Below, piece by piece: positions 18,001 through 24,990 of a stretch of 64,000 bases of DNA. Position numbers and translations under genes: made by a program. How positions within the stretch are numbered: the stretch's first letter is position 1; each line of letters opens with the position of its first letter. The DNA comes from PNON01 sp963757065 (lineage in GTDB: Bacteria > Chloroflexota > Anaerolineae > Anaerolineales > Anaerolineaceae): the NCBI GenBank assembly GCA_963757065.1, contig CAVWQC010000002.1:248001-312000 (forward strand), written 5' to 3'. The notes beneath the pieces were generated by a model. It saw only the letters and a program-made list of their open reading frames with translations. It had not been told where the DNA came from and did no database searches.

Positions 18001-18246
18001 ACGACTCACATGAAAACCACGCATGGATTTGTAGCGTGGAAATATGTCTTTGAAAGACCTGGCCAGGACATGATGCACACCCGGCCGTCCATTGGCCGTA
18101 GGAGGACCTTCATAAAAGACGTATTCCGGACCACCTTCATTTAATTCATAGGCGTGTTTGATCACGTTATACATTTTCCAATGGCGGAGCATCTGCTCTT
18201 CCATCTTCACAACATCTAATTTGGGTGAAACCGACTTAAAACCCAT
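15097..18246 (-). CDS. ileS: Isoleucyl-tRNA synthetase, type 2 (IleS2), with GVHH signature
   Basis: Charges tRNA-Ile. About 1049 residues from the chosen start, the length of the eukaryote-like IleS2 class rather than the shorter IleS1. The Rossmann core is interrupted by the CP1 editing domain (about 190-390). The second signature is KMSKT within DSDGYKMSKTRGN near residue 600, followed by the anticodon-binding helical domain and a C-terminal extension. The class I signature, usually HxGH, reads G56-V-H-H59 (codons 18070-18081). ATG 18246 is preferred over ATG 18252 because GGAGG overlaps the latter and sits 6 bp before the former. Expression is controlled by the T-box leader immediately upstream. 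Confidence 0.96.
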   Translation of the reverse strand: MGFKSVSPKLDVVKMEEQMLRHWKMYNVIKHAYELNEGGPEYVFYEGPPTANGRPGVHHVLARSFKDIFPRYKSMRGFHVSRRGGWDTHGLPVEIEVEKKLGFTNKQQIEAYGIDKFNAECRKSAFTYIQEWEKLTDRIGFWVNLETAYVTYTNDYIESIWWILKSLWEKDLLYQGFKVVPYCPRCGTPLSDHEVAQGYEDAVDPSVYVRLPLVDKPGTSLLIWTTTPWTLPANVAVAVHPDVEYSVVERDLPEGGKERLILANALIERVFGDEAVCVVETFKGRALKGKRYNPLFTFIPPEKQAHYVVNADYVTTDDGTGLVHIAPAFGADDMEVANVYNLPVIQTVAPDGSFVSEVKPWSGMFVKTADPLIIEDLTLRGLLFKQSTITHTYPFCWRCHTPLLYYARQTWYVRTSQYKDRLVKFNNRINWYPGHIKAGRFGNWLENNIDWALGRERYWGTPLPVWECEECKHQICVGSVKELTEFTGIDQSSLDLHRPYIDNIQFPCPKCDGKMQRVPELIDVWFDSGSMPYAQWHYPFENQEQFKSQYPADYICEAVDQTRGWFYSLHAISTMLFEQESFKNVICLGLILDSDGYKMSKTRGNIADPWSVLNSQGADAFRWYLYTASPPGQERRFSEDLVAEVIRNFTLTLWNTYSFFVTYARLDGWLPDPDAKPAYNDLDKWLLSALNALVRDVTDAFEHYDVTGATRPVETFVNHLSTWYLRRSRRRFWKTESDEDKKAAYATLYHALVTVSKLLSPTMPFLADELYLNLVKSLDENSKESVHLTSWPEYDPAMINEELNAEMDLIMKLASLGHAARNKANRKVRQPLQEVAYSLSNKAEKRIVTKYADILADELNVKHVRTLDTEGEAVSFSLNPLPKQLGQKYGKDFPAIRKAILEISPETAARKLLAGQSFTVEADGNSYEILPEEVEVRAQAKAGFAVASEGAYLAALVTDLTPDLVKEGLAREFVRRVQDARKQNDLEIADRIELDYTSTPGMESAILAFKDYIKGETLCVALRRVPMDDESFTRDGFDGEQIAIKITKH

Positions 18247-18269
18247 AAACATCCTCCAAATGAATTAAT

Positions 18270-18545
18270 AAAAAAACTCCCGCCCATTCAGGGACGAGAG
18301 AAGAATTCCCGCGATACCACCCTGGTTCCCGGTTATAAGCCAGGCACCTCAATACTCATTTTTTCGATCAATGAGTAACGTTCTGATAACGGAGAACAAA
18401 TCCGGCTTACTTAATCAGGTTTACACCTTTTCAGTTCACGACTCCTGAATGATTTTCCACCAGTGTCATTTCCCGACTTCCACCAGTTCGAGATCGCTGT
18501 AAATGTTTACAGGTGTACTCTTTTCCATCAACATCGTATTTAATT
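18270..18545 (-). promoter_or_regulatory. T-box riboswitch leader of ileS
   Basis: The ileS leader is a tRNA-sensing T-box. Stem I is closed by TACACCT pairing with AGGTGTA. An AGCGA element and GGTGGAAG distal loop lie between. A plausible isoleucine specifier AUC followed by A is at 18451-18453. The T-box sequence AGGGTGGTATCGCGGG is at 18308-18323 and would bind the uncharged tRNA acceptor end. It is followed by an intrinsic terminator (stem CTCTCGTCCC/GGGCGGGAG, then seven T, 18270-18300). Uncharged tRNA-Ile should favour the antiterminator and ileS expression. The specifier call is by position within the predicted loop and was not folded computationally. Confidence 0.9.
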
Positions 18546-18551
18546 AATATG

Positions 18552-18580
18552 ATTATGCCATATACACAGGATAGCGTCAA
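18552..18580 (-). promoter_or_regulatory. Sigma-70-type promoter of the ileS T-box transcript
   Basis: TTGACG (18575-18580) and CATAAT (18552-18557) on the minus strand are separated by 17 bp, close to the sigma-70 consensus. Transcription would start near 18545, just before the T-box leader. Confidence 0.75.
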
Positions 18581-18616
18581 TAAGTATGCGTGTATGATCA
18601 AATGGTTAAGATAGTA

Positions 18617-19927
18617 TTATTCTGCCTGGATAACATTGTAAAACAGAGGAAGTGGTTCCACCGGTATATTGCTTAATTTAATCGCTTTCATAACTTTACT
18701 ACGGATGGATTTTATGGATACAGAATTCTTCGAATGAATAGTAAATAATAAATCTCCCACTTCAACCCTATCCCCGACCTTTTTTTGAATGACCAATCCT
18801 ACTGCATGATCGATCATGTCCTCTTTCTTTGCACGTCCAGCACCCATCTCAACGGAGACTTCTCCGACAATCCGGGCATTGAATTCTTTGATAAATCCAC
18901 TTTTTTCTGCATAGACATTTTCCACTACTGGTGCTTGCGGGAGCCTTTCCGGGAAATCGACAAATGAAACATCGCCTCCCTGGGCAGTAACCAGTTTACG
19001 AAACATATCCAGAGCCTTACCACTTGCAATAGCGTTCATAGCCATTGTACGGGCTTCAGAAAGGGTATTGGATTTCCTGCCGATCACAAGCATATGTGCA
19101 GCCACAATCAGGCAATGCTCTTTGAAATCTTCAGGTCCTCTTCCATGAAGTGTGTCTATGGCTTCTTTTACTTCAAGCGCATTACCAACAGCATGACCCA
19201 AAGGTTGGTTCATATCTGAGAGGATGGCAGTAACTCTACGACCGCTGAGTTTTCCAATTTCCACCATTAATTTAGCTAGGGTATTTGCATCATCCAAGTT
19301 GGTCATGAACGCACCACAGCCTACTTTAACATCGAGTACGATCGCTTGAGCTCCTGCAGCAATCTTCTTACCCATTACGGAGGCAGCAATCAAAGGTATG
19401 GAAGGAACAGTCCCAGTCACATCGCGTAAAGCATATAACTTGCCATCCGCTGGTGCCAGATCTCCTGTCTGACCGGTTAGCACCAAACCAAGGGATCTTA
19501 ATTGAGAAATGAACTCATCCTGACTTAGATCGGTGCGAAAACCAGGTATCGATTCCATTTTATCCAGAGTACCACCGCTGAATCCCAATCCTCGTCCAGA
19601 CATCTTTCCCACTGGAAGTCCGCAGGCGGCCACAGTTGGTTCCACCACCAGTGTGGTTTTATCACCAACACCGCCAGTAGAATGTTTATCCACAACAAGG
19701 GAAATTTCTTTTGAGAGGTCCATGACCTCCCCGGAGTGTGCCATGGCCAGGGTAAGCTCTGTGGTCTCACGGGCAGAAAGACCATTTAGCAATACTGCCA
19801 TCGCCCAGGCGGATACCTGATAATCCGGTATGCTCCCGTCAGCAATACCAGTGACGAAGTATTCGATCTCTGTTTTGGTCAATTCCTGATGATCACGAAC
19901 CTTAATAATGATATCCACAGCACGCAT
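18617..19927 (-). CDS. pdp: Pyrimidine-nucleoside phosphorylase (thymidine phosphorylase family)
   Basis: Splits uridine, deoxyuridine or thymidine with phosphate to base and (deoxy)ribose-1-phosphate. About 436 residues. Family features include the phosphate-binding loop KHSTGGVGDKTTL at about 80-92, KMSGRGLGFSGGTLDKMESI, and DVKVGCGAFM; the C-terminal third carries the alpha/beta domain. I start at ATG 19927 (MRAVDIIIKVRDHQ), since a GAGGTG lies four bases upstream; a GTG four codons earlier is less likely. With punA it makes a nucleoside salvage set. deoA versus pdp specificity cannot be settled from sequence; the length fits the bacterial Pdp type. Confidence 0.92.
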   Translation of the reverse strand: MRAVDIIIKVRDHQELTKTEIEYFVTGIADGSIPDYQVSAWAMAVLLNGLSARETTELTLAMAHSGEVMDLSKEISLVVDKHSTGGVGDKTTLVVEPTVAACGLPVGKMSGRGLGFSGGTLDKMESIPGFRTDLSQDEFISQLRSLGLVLTGQTGDLAPADGKLYALRDVTGTVPSIPLIAASVMGKKIAAGAQAIVLDVKVGCGAFMTNLDDANTLAKLMVEIGKLSGRRVTAILSDMNQPLGHAVGNALEVKEAIDTLHGRGPEDFKEHCLIVAAHMLVIGRKSNTLSEARTMAMNAIASGKALDMFRKLVTAQGGDVSFVDFPERLPQAPVVENVYAEKSGFIKEFNARIVGEVSVEMGAGRAKKEDMIDHAVGLVIQKKVGDRVEVGDLLFTIHSKNSVSIKSIRSKVMKAIKLSNIPVEPLPLFYNVIQAE

Positions 19928-19954
19928 AACACACCTCACAGCTTATAAATATAA

Positions 19955-19984
19955 AGCGTTTCTACCATTATCCGGAGAAACGCT
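19955..19984 (-). terminator. Probable terminator of the rpmH-jag transcript
   Basis: A 9-bp inverted repeat (AGCGTTTCT at 19955-19963 with AGAAACGCT at 19976-19984) lies about 25 bp after the jag stop. Minus-strand RNA continues into a T/A-rich tail. The plus-strand side has a cleaner T-run but there is no plus-strand gene to end. Confidence 0.55.
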
Positions 19985-20008
19985 CTTTTTATCAAATCAA
20001 CCTTCTTC

Positions 20009-20773
20009 TTACTTCTTTTGGATGATCGTCAGTTTCCTGAACGGTTCCTCTCCAGTCGACTCTGTCGTTACCTGTGGGTGATCACGTAAAGCAATGTGAA
20101 CGATCCTGCGCTCATTAGCCGGCATTGGTTCAAGGGTCTGTCGTCGTCCGGTTGTCACGGCTTGTTCTGCCATTTTGAGGGCAAGTTGGATCAACTGGCG
20201 TTCACGTCTGCCACGGTACCCTTCCACATCAATCACCAATGGAATCCATTTTTCCAACCGTTTACCAACAATTAAACTGGTAATGTATTGCAGTGCATTT
20301 AATGTTTCAGTTTTACGCCCGATCAAAATACTGAGGTCTTCACCAGTCACCTCAACAAGGACACCAATCTGACCTTTTTCATCCGGAGTATCCATAAAGG
20401 TTGCTGTTACCTGAGCATGAGTATGCATCTGTTCCAATAATTCGCTAACGGTTTCCCGAGCAGTCTTTAATATTGGATCTTCACCATTTGTCGATGCTAT
20501 TTTTACGGGTACTTTTTTTTCTTTCGGACCTTCAGGTAAGGGTTTACTTTCCGGTTTTTCAATTTTTCGAGTCTTCGTGGGAACAGACATATTCTTAATG
20601 GTAATTTTTATCCGGGCTTGACGTCCACCTAATCCAAAAAGTCCTTTACTGCCTTCATCGATTGTTTCAATTTCGACATCATCGATCGACATGTTTAGAT
20701 CAGCCAGGCCTGTTTCTATCGCTTCTTCAACAGTGGGTGCGATTACTTCCAGATTTGTACGTTCTTCAGTCAT
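20009..20773 (-). CDS. jag: Jag/KhpB RNA-binding protein (Jag-N, KH, R3H)
   Basis: A 254-residue RNA-binding protein that travels with yidC in many bacteria and, as KhpB/EloR, influences cell elongation and division. Domains in order: Jag-N (about 5-60, ending SKGLFGLGGRQARIKI), a basic linker, KH (about 115-195, with the GxxG loop GRKT in LIGRKTETLNALQYI) and R3H (about 200-254, with R-R-I-V-H giving the Arg-x3-His motif). It is 12 bp downstream of yidC. A partner such as KhpA is not in the window. The exact RNA target is not predictable. Confidence 0.92.
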   Translation of the reverse strand: MTEERTNLEVIAPTVEEAIETGLADLNMSIDDVEIETIDEGSKGLFGLGGRQARIKITIKNMSVPTKTRKIEKPESKPLPEGPKEKKVPVKIASTNGEDPILKTARETVSELLEQMHTHAQVTATFMDTPDEKGQIGVLVEVTGEDLSILIGRKTETLNALQYITSLIVGKRLEKWIPLVIDVEGYRGRRERQLIQLALKMAEQAVTTGRRQTLEPMPANERRIVHIALRDHPQVTTESTGEEPFRKLTIIQKK

Positions 20774-20785
20774 TTAACCCTCTAT

Positions 20786-21562
20786 TTACTTCTTTGCAGG
20801 TAATTTGATAAATGAGAACATCTTCTTTAGATCGACTTGACCAAGAGCGGCATATTGTAATATACCGACGATATTGCTGGCGACAAAGTAAAGAGCCAAT
20901 CCCGCTGAGAATGTCAATGCCAGATAACCCATCAAGAATGGCATATACAGGTTCATCATCTTGCCCATCTGGGCACCCTGGTCATTACCAGTTGATGGAG
21001 GAGTCATCGCCTTAGACTGCAGGAATGTAGTTGCCACCACAATGATAGCCAGAATTGGAATTCCAAAAGGCAAGAAACTCAGGTTTAATCGTTCGGGTTG
21101 TCCAAGATCCATCCACAGGAAGGTACTATTTAGAGGAATCAGGGTCGCTACTTTGAGAAATCCAGGATAAACCTGCCTGGAAAGATTGAGCAGCTCAATG
21201 GGAGAAGATGCCAGGGCGACCATGATGCTCTGGTACAGCCCGATTATGATCGGAAATTGGATGATGGTGGGCAGACAGGAAGCGAAAGGATTGATCCCCA
21301 GCTCTTTATACAACTTCATCTGCTCCTGGGATAATTTTTCCTTATCACCCTTATATTTCTTTTGGGCTTCTATCCAGCGACTGTCACTTTGTAAAGCTTG
21401 CATTCCTTTGGTGCCTTTTACCTGTTGTGCAGTCAGCGGATGGGTAATTAATTTTATTAGGACTGTAAAGAGGATGATCGCCAGGCCAAAATTATGACCT
21501 ACGATTGTATATATAAATAATAGTACATTCACAAAAGGGGTAATAATGATGCTTTCCCACAT
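20786..21562 (-). CDS. yidC: YidC/Oxa1 membrane protein insertase
   Basis: Inserts membrane proteins alone or with Sec. The 258-residue protein lacks the large periplasmic domain of E. coli YidC and resembles the shorter Gram-positive or Chloroflexota form. The 60KD_IMP core shows the first conserved span (GLAIILFTVLIKLITHPLTAQQ), a charged cytoplasmic hairpin (about 55-90) with KYKGDKEKLSQEQMKLYKEL, and further spans to about 240. There is no lipobox. The neighbourhood rpmH-rnpA-yidD-yidC-jag is the canonical one, except that a PQQ-propeller lipoprotein gene is inserted just upstream (11 bp gap). Confidence 0.93.
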   Translation of the reverse strand: MWESIIITPFVNVLLFIYTIVGHNFGLAIILFTVLIKLITHPLTAQQVKGTKGMQALQSDSRWIEAQKKYKGDKEKLSQEQMKLYKELGINPFASCLPTIIQFPIIIGLYQSIMVALASSPIELLNLSRQVYPGFLKVATLIPLNSTFLWMDLGQPERLNLSFLPFGIPILAIIVVATTFLQSKAMTPPSTGNDQGAQMGKMMNLYMPFLMGYLALTFSAGLALYFVASNIVGILQYAALGQVDLKKMFSFIKLPAKK

Positions 21563-21573
21563 GTCTTTTATCC

Positions 21574-22623
21574 TTATTTAGGTTGAGCCAGGATCCAAAC
21601 CTGGTTTCCATTGGCATCCACTGCAATTAATATATTCTCTTTAATTGTCGTTCCAATGATTATATTTTCGCCGGATATAACTGGAGTTCCATATAGTTTT
21701 TCGGCAAGCACTTTGGTATACAGTTGTTTTCCACTGTAATCGAGGGCAACCAAATTCCCGGTTTCGGTCGTGAAAACAATTTGTGTTTCTGTTAGCAAAG
21801 GTGATCCCAATATAGGGCCAGCAGCCTTGTATCGCCAGAGCTCTTTTTGGTTTACTCCAGATACTGCATAAAGTGTACCCTCAAGGTCACCAAAGTATAA
21901 GACTCCATCTTTAATTGCAGGACCAGACCAGACTGCCTTACCTGTCGGGAATCTCCATTGAATGGATCCATTTGAGGTATTAATAGCGAGGACTTCATTG
22001 GCCAGGGTACTGATATAAATCACACCATCTGCATTTACAGGATTGCCGATGGTCGCCCCACCACAATCAGTCTTCCACAATTCCTTGCCTGTCAAAGCAT
22101 TCAGTGCGTAAACATAGTGGTCCATGCTTGCGAGATAGACGACACCATTCATTACCAGCGGTGTTGACCAAAGTAAATTCTTGGTGCGGAACTTCCAGAC
22201 GAGGCTTCCGTTAAGATTTAAAACATATAAAGTATTATCGCCATTTGGAGCATAGATAAGATCACCAGCTAAAGCAGGCTGTGCTATCCAACGCCCACTC
22301 GCTTTATAAGTCCATCTGACTGTGCGGGTGTTTGCATCTATACTATGGAGTTCGTTGTTATAATCGCCCACCACTAATTGCCCGTCTGAGGTAATTATCG
22401 GCGGAGCAAAGAAAGTTGGCTTCCCTGCTTTTTCTGGATAACGCCATAATAAACTGCCATTTTCAGCAGAAGCTGCGTATACCCCCGAGCTATAAGATGT
22501 ATAGATCGTACCTTCCTTGACCAAAATTCCCGGCCAACTCGATGCGATCCCAACTCCGGTACAACCTGAAATAAATACCGAAAGAATGATCAAGATTGTG
22601 ATTGGAAAAAGTAATTTTTTCAT
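21574..22623 (-). CDS. PQQ-type beta-propeller lipoprotein (BamB-like repeats)
   Basis: About 349 residues starting at ATG 22623 (MKKLLFPI...), chosen because it begins a lipoprotein signal peptide with lipobox ISGC; a GTG 23 codons upstream overlaps yidD and would bury the signal. The mature part consists of repeated about 40-residue blades, each with G-x-(V/I)-Y and (L/I)-W-(R/K) motifs (GTIYTSYSSGVYAASAENGS, NGVVYLASMDHYVYALNAL and so on). This is the PQQ/BamB-type propeller, but no quinoprotein active-site residues are evident. A role in assembly or quality control of inserted proteins is only suggested by its position between yidD and yidC. Confidence 0.82.
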   Translation of the reverse strand: MKKLLFPITILIILSVFISGCTGVGIASSWPGILVKEGTIYTSYSSGVYAASAENGSLLWRYPEKAGKPTFFAPPIITSDGQLVVGDYNNELHSIDANTRTVRWTYKASGRWIAQPALAGDLIYAPNGDNTLYVLNLNGSLVWKFRTKNLLWSTPLVMNGVVYLASMDHYVYALNALTGKELWKTDCGGATIGNPVNADGVIYISTLANEVLAINTSNGSIQWRFPTGKAVWSGPAIKDGVLYFGDLEGTLYAVSGVNQKELWRYKAAGPILGSPLLTETQIVFTTETGNLVALDYSGKQLYTKVLAEKLYGTPVISGENIIIGTTIKENILIAVDANGNQVWILAQPK

Positions 22624-22669
22624 TTGGTTAAATTTTTCAGCCTTCCATAAATTTGTCTCTAATGATTGA

Positions 22670-22963
22670 TCATTGAACCGGATCAAATCCACCGGGATTG
22701 AATGGATTGCACCGCAGCAATCTCCAGATAGCCATTACACTTCCTTTTATAGCTCCATATTTATAAATTGCCTGGTACCCATAATGAGAGCAGGAGGGAT
22801 AGAACCGGCAGGTATTTCCGGCAATTGCTGGTGAGATCACTTTTTGATATCCACGGATAAGCATCAATAGTATCCATTTTGGAATTGTCGTTATTGTTAA
22901 TGGGAGATCCTTAAGCTTGGGTTCAGATGCGTACTCTGACCGGATATCAGATGATTCTGTCAT
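22670..22963 (-). CDS. yidD: Membrane protein insertion efficiency factor YidD
   Basis: A 97-residue member of the YidD (DUF37) family, which assists YidC-dependent insertion. The core (about 28-97) has the family pattern: GYQKVISPAIAGNTCRFYPS followed by CSHYGYQAI and ending RCNPFNPGGFDPV. The three conserved cysteines are present. The 27-residue N-terminal extension is charged. It overlaps rnpA by 17 bp, as is usual, indicating translational coupling. Confidence 0.95.
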   Translation of the reverse strand: MTESSDIRSEYASEPKLKDLPLTITTIPKWILLMLIRGYQKVISPAIAGNTCRFYPSCSHYGYQAIYKYGAIKGSVMAIWRLLRCNPFNPGGFDPVQ

Positions 22964-23303
22964 TCTCTCTTAGTATTCTAGCTTTGCTCAAAACCTGGTA
23001 TAAAGCTTTTTGAACTCCTGTATATGAGCTGGATAACAAGCCAGCTCTGGCTATTATCAACAAATTAGTTCCCGGTAAAATTTGATCAGTATATTGCTCA
23101 AAAGATGCCCGAAGAACTCTCTTTGCGCGATTCCGCGCTACTGCGATACCCATTGCCTTGCTTGCAAGAAATGCCACCCGGACTGAATTATCCGACTGAT
23201 CTTTTTCTACTATCAACACAAGCAGCGGGTTGGCAAATGAGGTTCCCAAACGCCGCACCCGCTGTATATCGCTTGAACGGGTCAGGCGATACTTTCGGTT
23301 CAA
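22947..23303 (-). CDS. rnpA: Ribonuclease P protein component
   Basis: The 118-residue protein cofactor of RNase P, which matures tRNA 5' ends with the RNA subunit. It shows the typical start RKYRLTRSSDIQRVRRLGTS, the SKAMGIAVARNRAKRVLRAS region carrying the RNR signature (ARNRAKR) and the family length. It lies between rpmH (52 bp upstream) and yidD (overlapping). The RNase P RNA gene is not in this window. Confidence 0.94.
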   Translation of the reverse strand: MNRKYRLTRSSDIQRVRRLGTSFANPLLVLIVEKDQSDNSVRVAFLASKAMGIAVARNRAKRVLRASFEQYTDQILPGTNLLIIARAGLLSSSYTGVQKALYQVLSKARILRENDRII

Positions 23304-23355
23304 TGAGCCACCTGACCATTTGACAAAGAAAAATAATTCTAGTAAATAAAACGAT

Positions 23356-23526
23356 TTACCATCTAATGCGTTTCACATGATTATTCATGGAAACGGTCAA
23401 TTTTCGACGACCACGAGCTCGACGTCGTTTCAATACTTCCTGCCCGTCGGCTGTGGCCATTCGTGCTCTAAATCCATGCACACGTAAGCGTCTATGGATC
23501 TTTGGTTGATATGTACGTTTTGGCAT
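23356..23526 (-). CDS. rpmH: 50S ribosomal protein L34
   Basis: A 56-residue basic protein, MPKRTYQPKIHRRLRVHGFR and onward, ending KRIRW. It has the L34 core (HGFRARMATADGQEVLKRRR, then ARGRRKLTV), with an unusual extended C-terminus, SMNNHVKRIRW. Start ATG 23524-23526 and stop TAA 23356-23358. It heads the rpmH-rnpA-yidD cluster, and a strong promoter lies 50 bp upstream. dnaA, which often sits divergently next to rpmH, is absent here. Confidence 0.95.
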   Translation of the reverse strand: MPKRTYQPKIHRRLRVHGFRARMATADGQEVLKRRRARGRRKLTVSMNNHVKRIRW

Positions 23527-23575
23527 GCTTCTACCCTTTCAAATCTATGCGGTATTAATAAAATTCAGACTTTTG

Positions 23576-23604
23576 ATTATACTGTAAGGCTTAGTTTTGG
23601 TCAA
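23576..23604 (-). promoter_or_regulatory. Promoter of the rpmH-rnpA-yidD-yidC-jag operon
   Basis: Minus strand TTGACC (23599-23604), 17 bp spacer, TATAAT (23576-23581). It is a near-consensus sigma-70 promoter whose -35 box overlaps the last codons of the upstream trkA-like gene. The start site would be about 40 bp before the rpmH ATG. Confidence 0.85.
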
Positions 23605-24284
23605 ACCTTTGGTGCCTCGACTGGAGGATTGAATACTTTTGCCAGCTGTTCTGCACCTTTGGCATTTGTTACAGCCAGAACTTCATCGCCAGCCTCCAGG
23701 GTCGTGATTCCACGTGGAATCATAATCTCACCATGACGAAGAATTGCTGCAATAACACAATGGTCAGGAAGCTGAAGGTCTTTAATTGCGATACCTATGG
23801 CTTCAGCCCCAGGGGGAATTTTTTCTTCCACCAGTGAATAATTCCCTCTTCGCAGTTTCATCAAGGTCACCATATCGCCCATTGACATCTCTTCTTCAAT
23901 AAGCCGGGCCAAGATCTCAGCCTGGTTAAGGGCGACATCCACGTGAAACTTTTGATCAAACAACCAGGCGTTTCTAGGATTATTTACTCGCGCGATCGTT
24001 CGCTTTGTCCCATATCTCTCACGGACAAAATAACACAGGGATAAATTGGTCTCATCACTTGTTGTACATGCAGCAAGGACATTAGCTCTTTCAATTCCGG
24101 CTGCTTCAAGAATGCTCGGATCAACAGGATCTCCTTCAAAAATAACCTCAGTCGGCAATTCTTTGTGAACCCGGGCTAAAATCTCCTTACGATGATCTAT
24201 AAGGTGAACCTGGTAACCCTGTGTAATCAGCATTTTTGCCAGTTGTGCACCTGTCCGGCCTGCTCCGGCGACTATAACAAACAT
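23601..24284 (-). CDS. trkA: TrkA/KtrA-type RCK potassium-transport regulator (copy 1)
   Basis: A 227-residue cytoplasmic regulator: an N-terminal Rossmann RCK_N domain with nucleotide loop VAGAGRTGAQLA (about 5-16) and acidic residue ending the second strand (HLIDHRKE), followed by a TrkA_C domain (about 145-220). Proteins of this type bind NAD(H)/ATP or c-di-AMP and gate K+ uptake subunits. It is 2 bp from a second RCK gene and in the same operon direction as the KimA-like transporter upstream. No TrkH/KtrB partner is in the window, so regulation of the KimA-like protein or a distant Trk is inference. Confidence 0.9.
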   Translation of the reverse strand: MFVIVAGAGRTGAQLAKMLITQGYQVHLIDHRKEILARVHKELPTEVIFEGDPVDPSILEAAGIERANVLAACTTSDETNLSLCYFVRERYGTKRTIARVNNPRNAWLFDQKFHVDVALNQAEILARLIEEEMSMGDMVTLMKLRRGNYSLVEEKIPPGAEAIGIAIKDLQLPDHCVIAAILRHGEIMIPRGITTLEAGDEVLAVTNAKGAEQLAKVFNPPVEAPKV

Positions 24285-24286
24285 GG

Positions 24287-24946
24287 TTACCTCCCCTCTG
24301 TCGATAATATTTGATCTTTCACTGTTTGAGCACCTTCCATAGTTGCTGTGAAATGGAACACATCATCAGTGTGGATCACTGTTTCAGGGGTAGGAAGGAA
24401 TGCTCTGCCGTCTCGTGTGATAGACGCAGGAATACATTCCGCGGATGTCAATACTTCCTGCAATTTTTTTCCATCCCATTTCTTCGGAACCTCAATTTCA
24501 TACACTTCTACCTCACCGTTACCAGCTGAATAGACTGTACGAACTTCAGCATGGTAAAGCATTTCTTCTATTCGTTGAGCACCCCAACTGGTTGAGCTAA
24601 CCAATTGGTGGTGGAATGATTCATGGATAGGACGCCATCGTGGATCAAAATTACGGACAACAATATGCGGAACGTTATATACAACTTTAGCAATGTGACC
24701 GATCACCGCATTTAACGGGTCGCAATTTGTAACTGCGGCAAGACCATCTGCTTTATCTATTCCTGCACGAATCAGAACATCCTGATTGAGTGCTTCTCCT
24801 TCAACCGTCAATCCTTCAAAATCTGCAGGTAAGTTTGAAAAAGACGCAGCAATATTATCGACAATCGCCAGGTCTGCTCCAGCTAGATTTAATCGGCTAG
24901 CCAACTCTATGCCTAACCTGCCACATCCAATAACAATAATTTTCAT
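24287..24946 (-). CDS. TrkA/KtrA-type RCK potassium-transport regulator (copy 2)
   Basis: A 219-residue RCK protein from ATG 24946, chosen for the GAGGAC four to seven bases upstream; the TTG five codons earlier lacks this spacing. Nucleotide-binding loop VIGCGRLGIELA at about 4-15, acidic end of strand two (LAIVDN), and a TrkA_C-like domain at about 130-219. It differs from copy 1 by lacking clear sequence identity beyond the fold, so the two probably form a hetero-complex, as in the two-protein CeoB/CeoC (TrkA) pair of mycobacteria. The gap to the upstream KimA-like gene is 44 bp. Confidence 0.88.
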   Translation of the reverse strand: MKIIVIGCGRLGIELASRLNLAGADLAIVDNIAASFSNLPADFEGLTVEGEALNQDVLIRAGIDKADGLAAVTNCDPLNAVIGHIAKVVYNVPHIVVRNFDPRWRPIHESFHHQLVSSTSWGAQRIEEMLYHAEVRTVYSAGNGEVEVYEIEVPKKWDGKKLQEVLTSAECIPASITRDGRAFLPTPETVIHTDDVFHFTATMEGAQTVKDQILSTEGR

Positions 24947-24990
24947 TTGTCCTCTAATCAAACTTTCTAGACATTCTTGTATGATGATCC

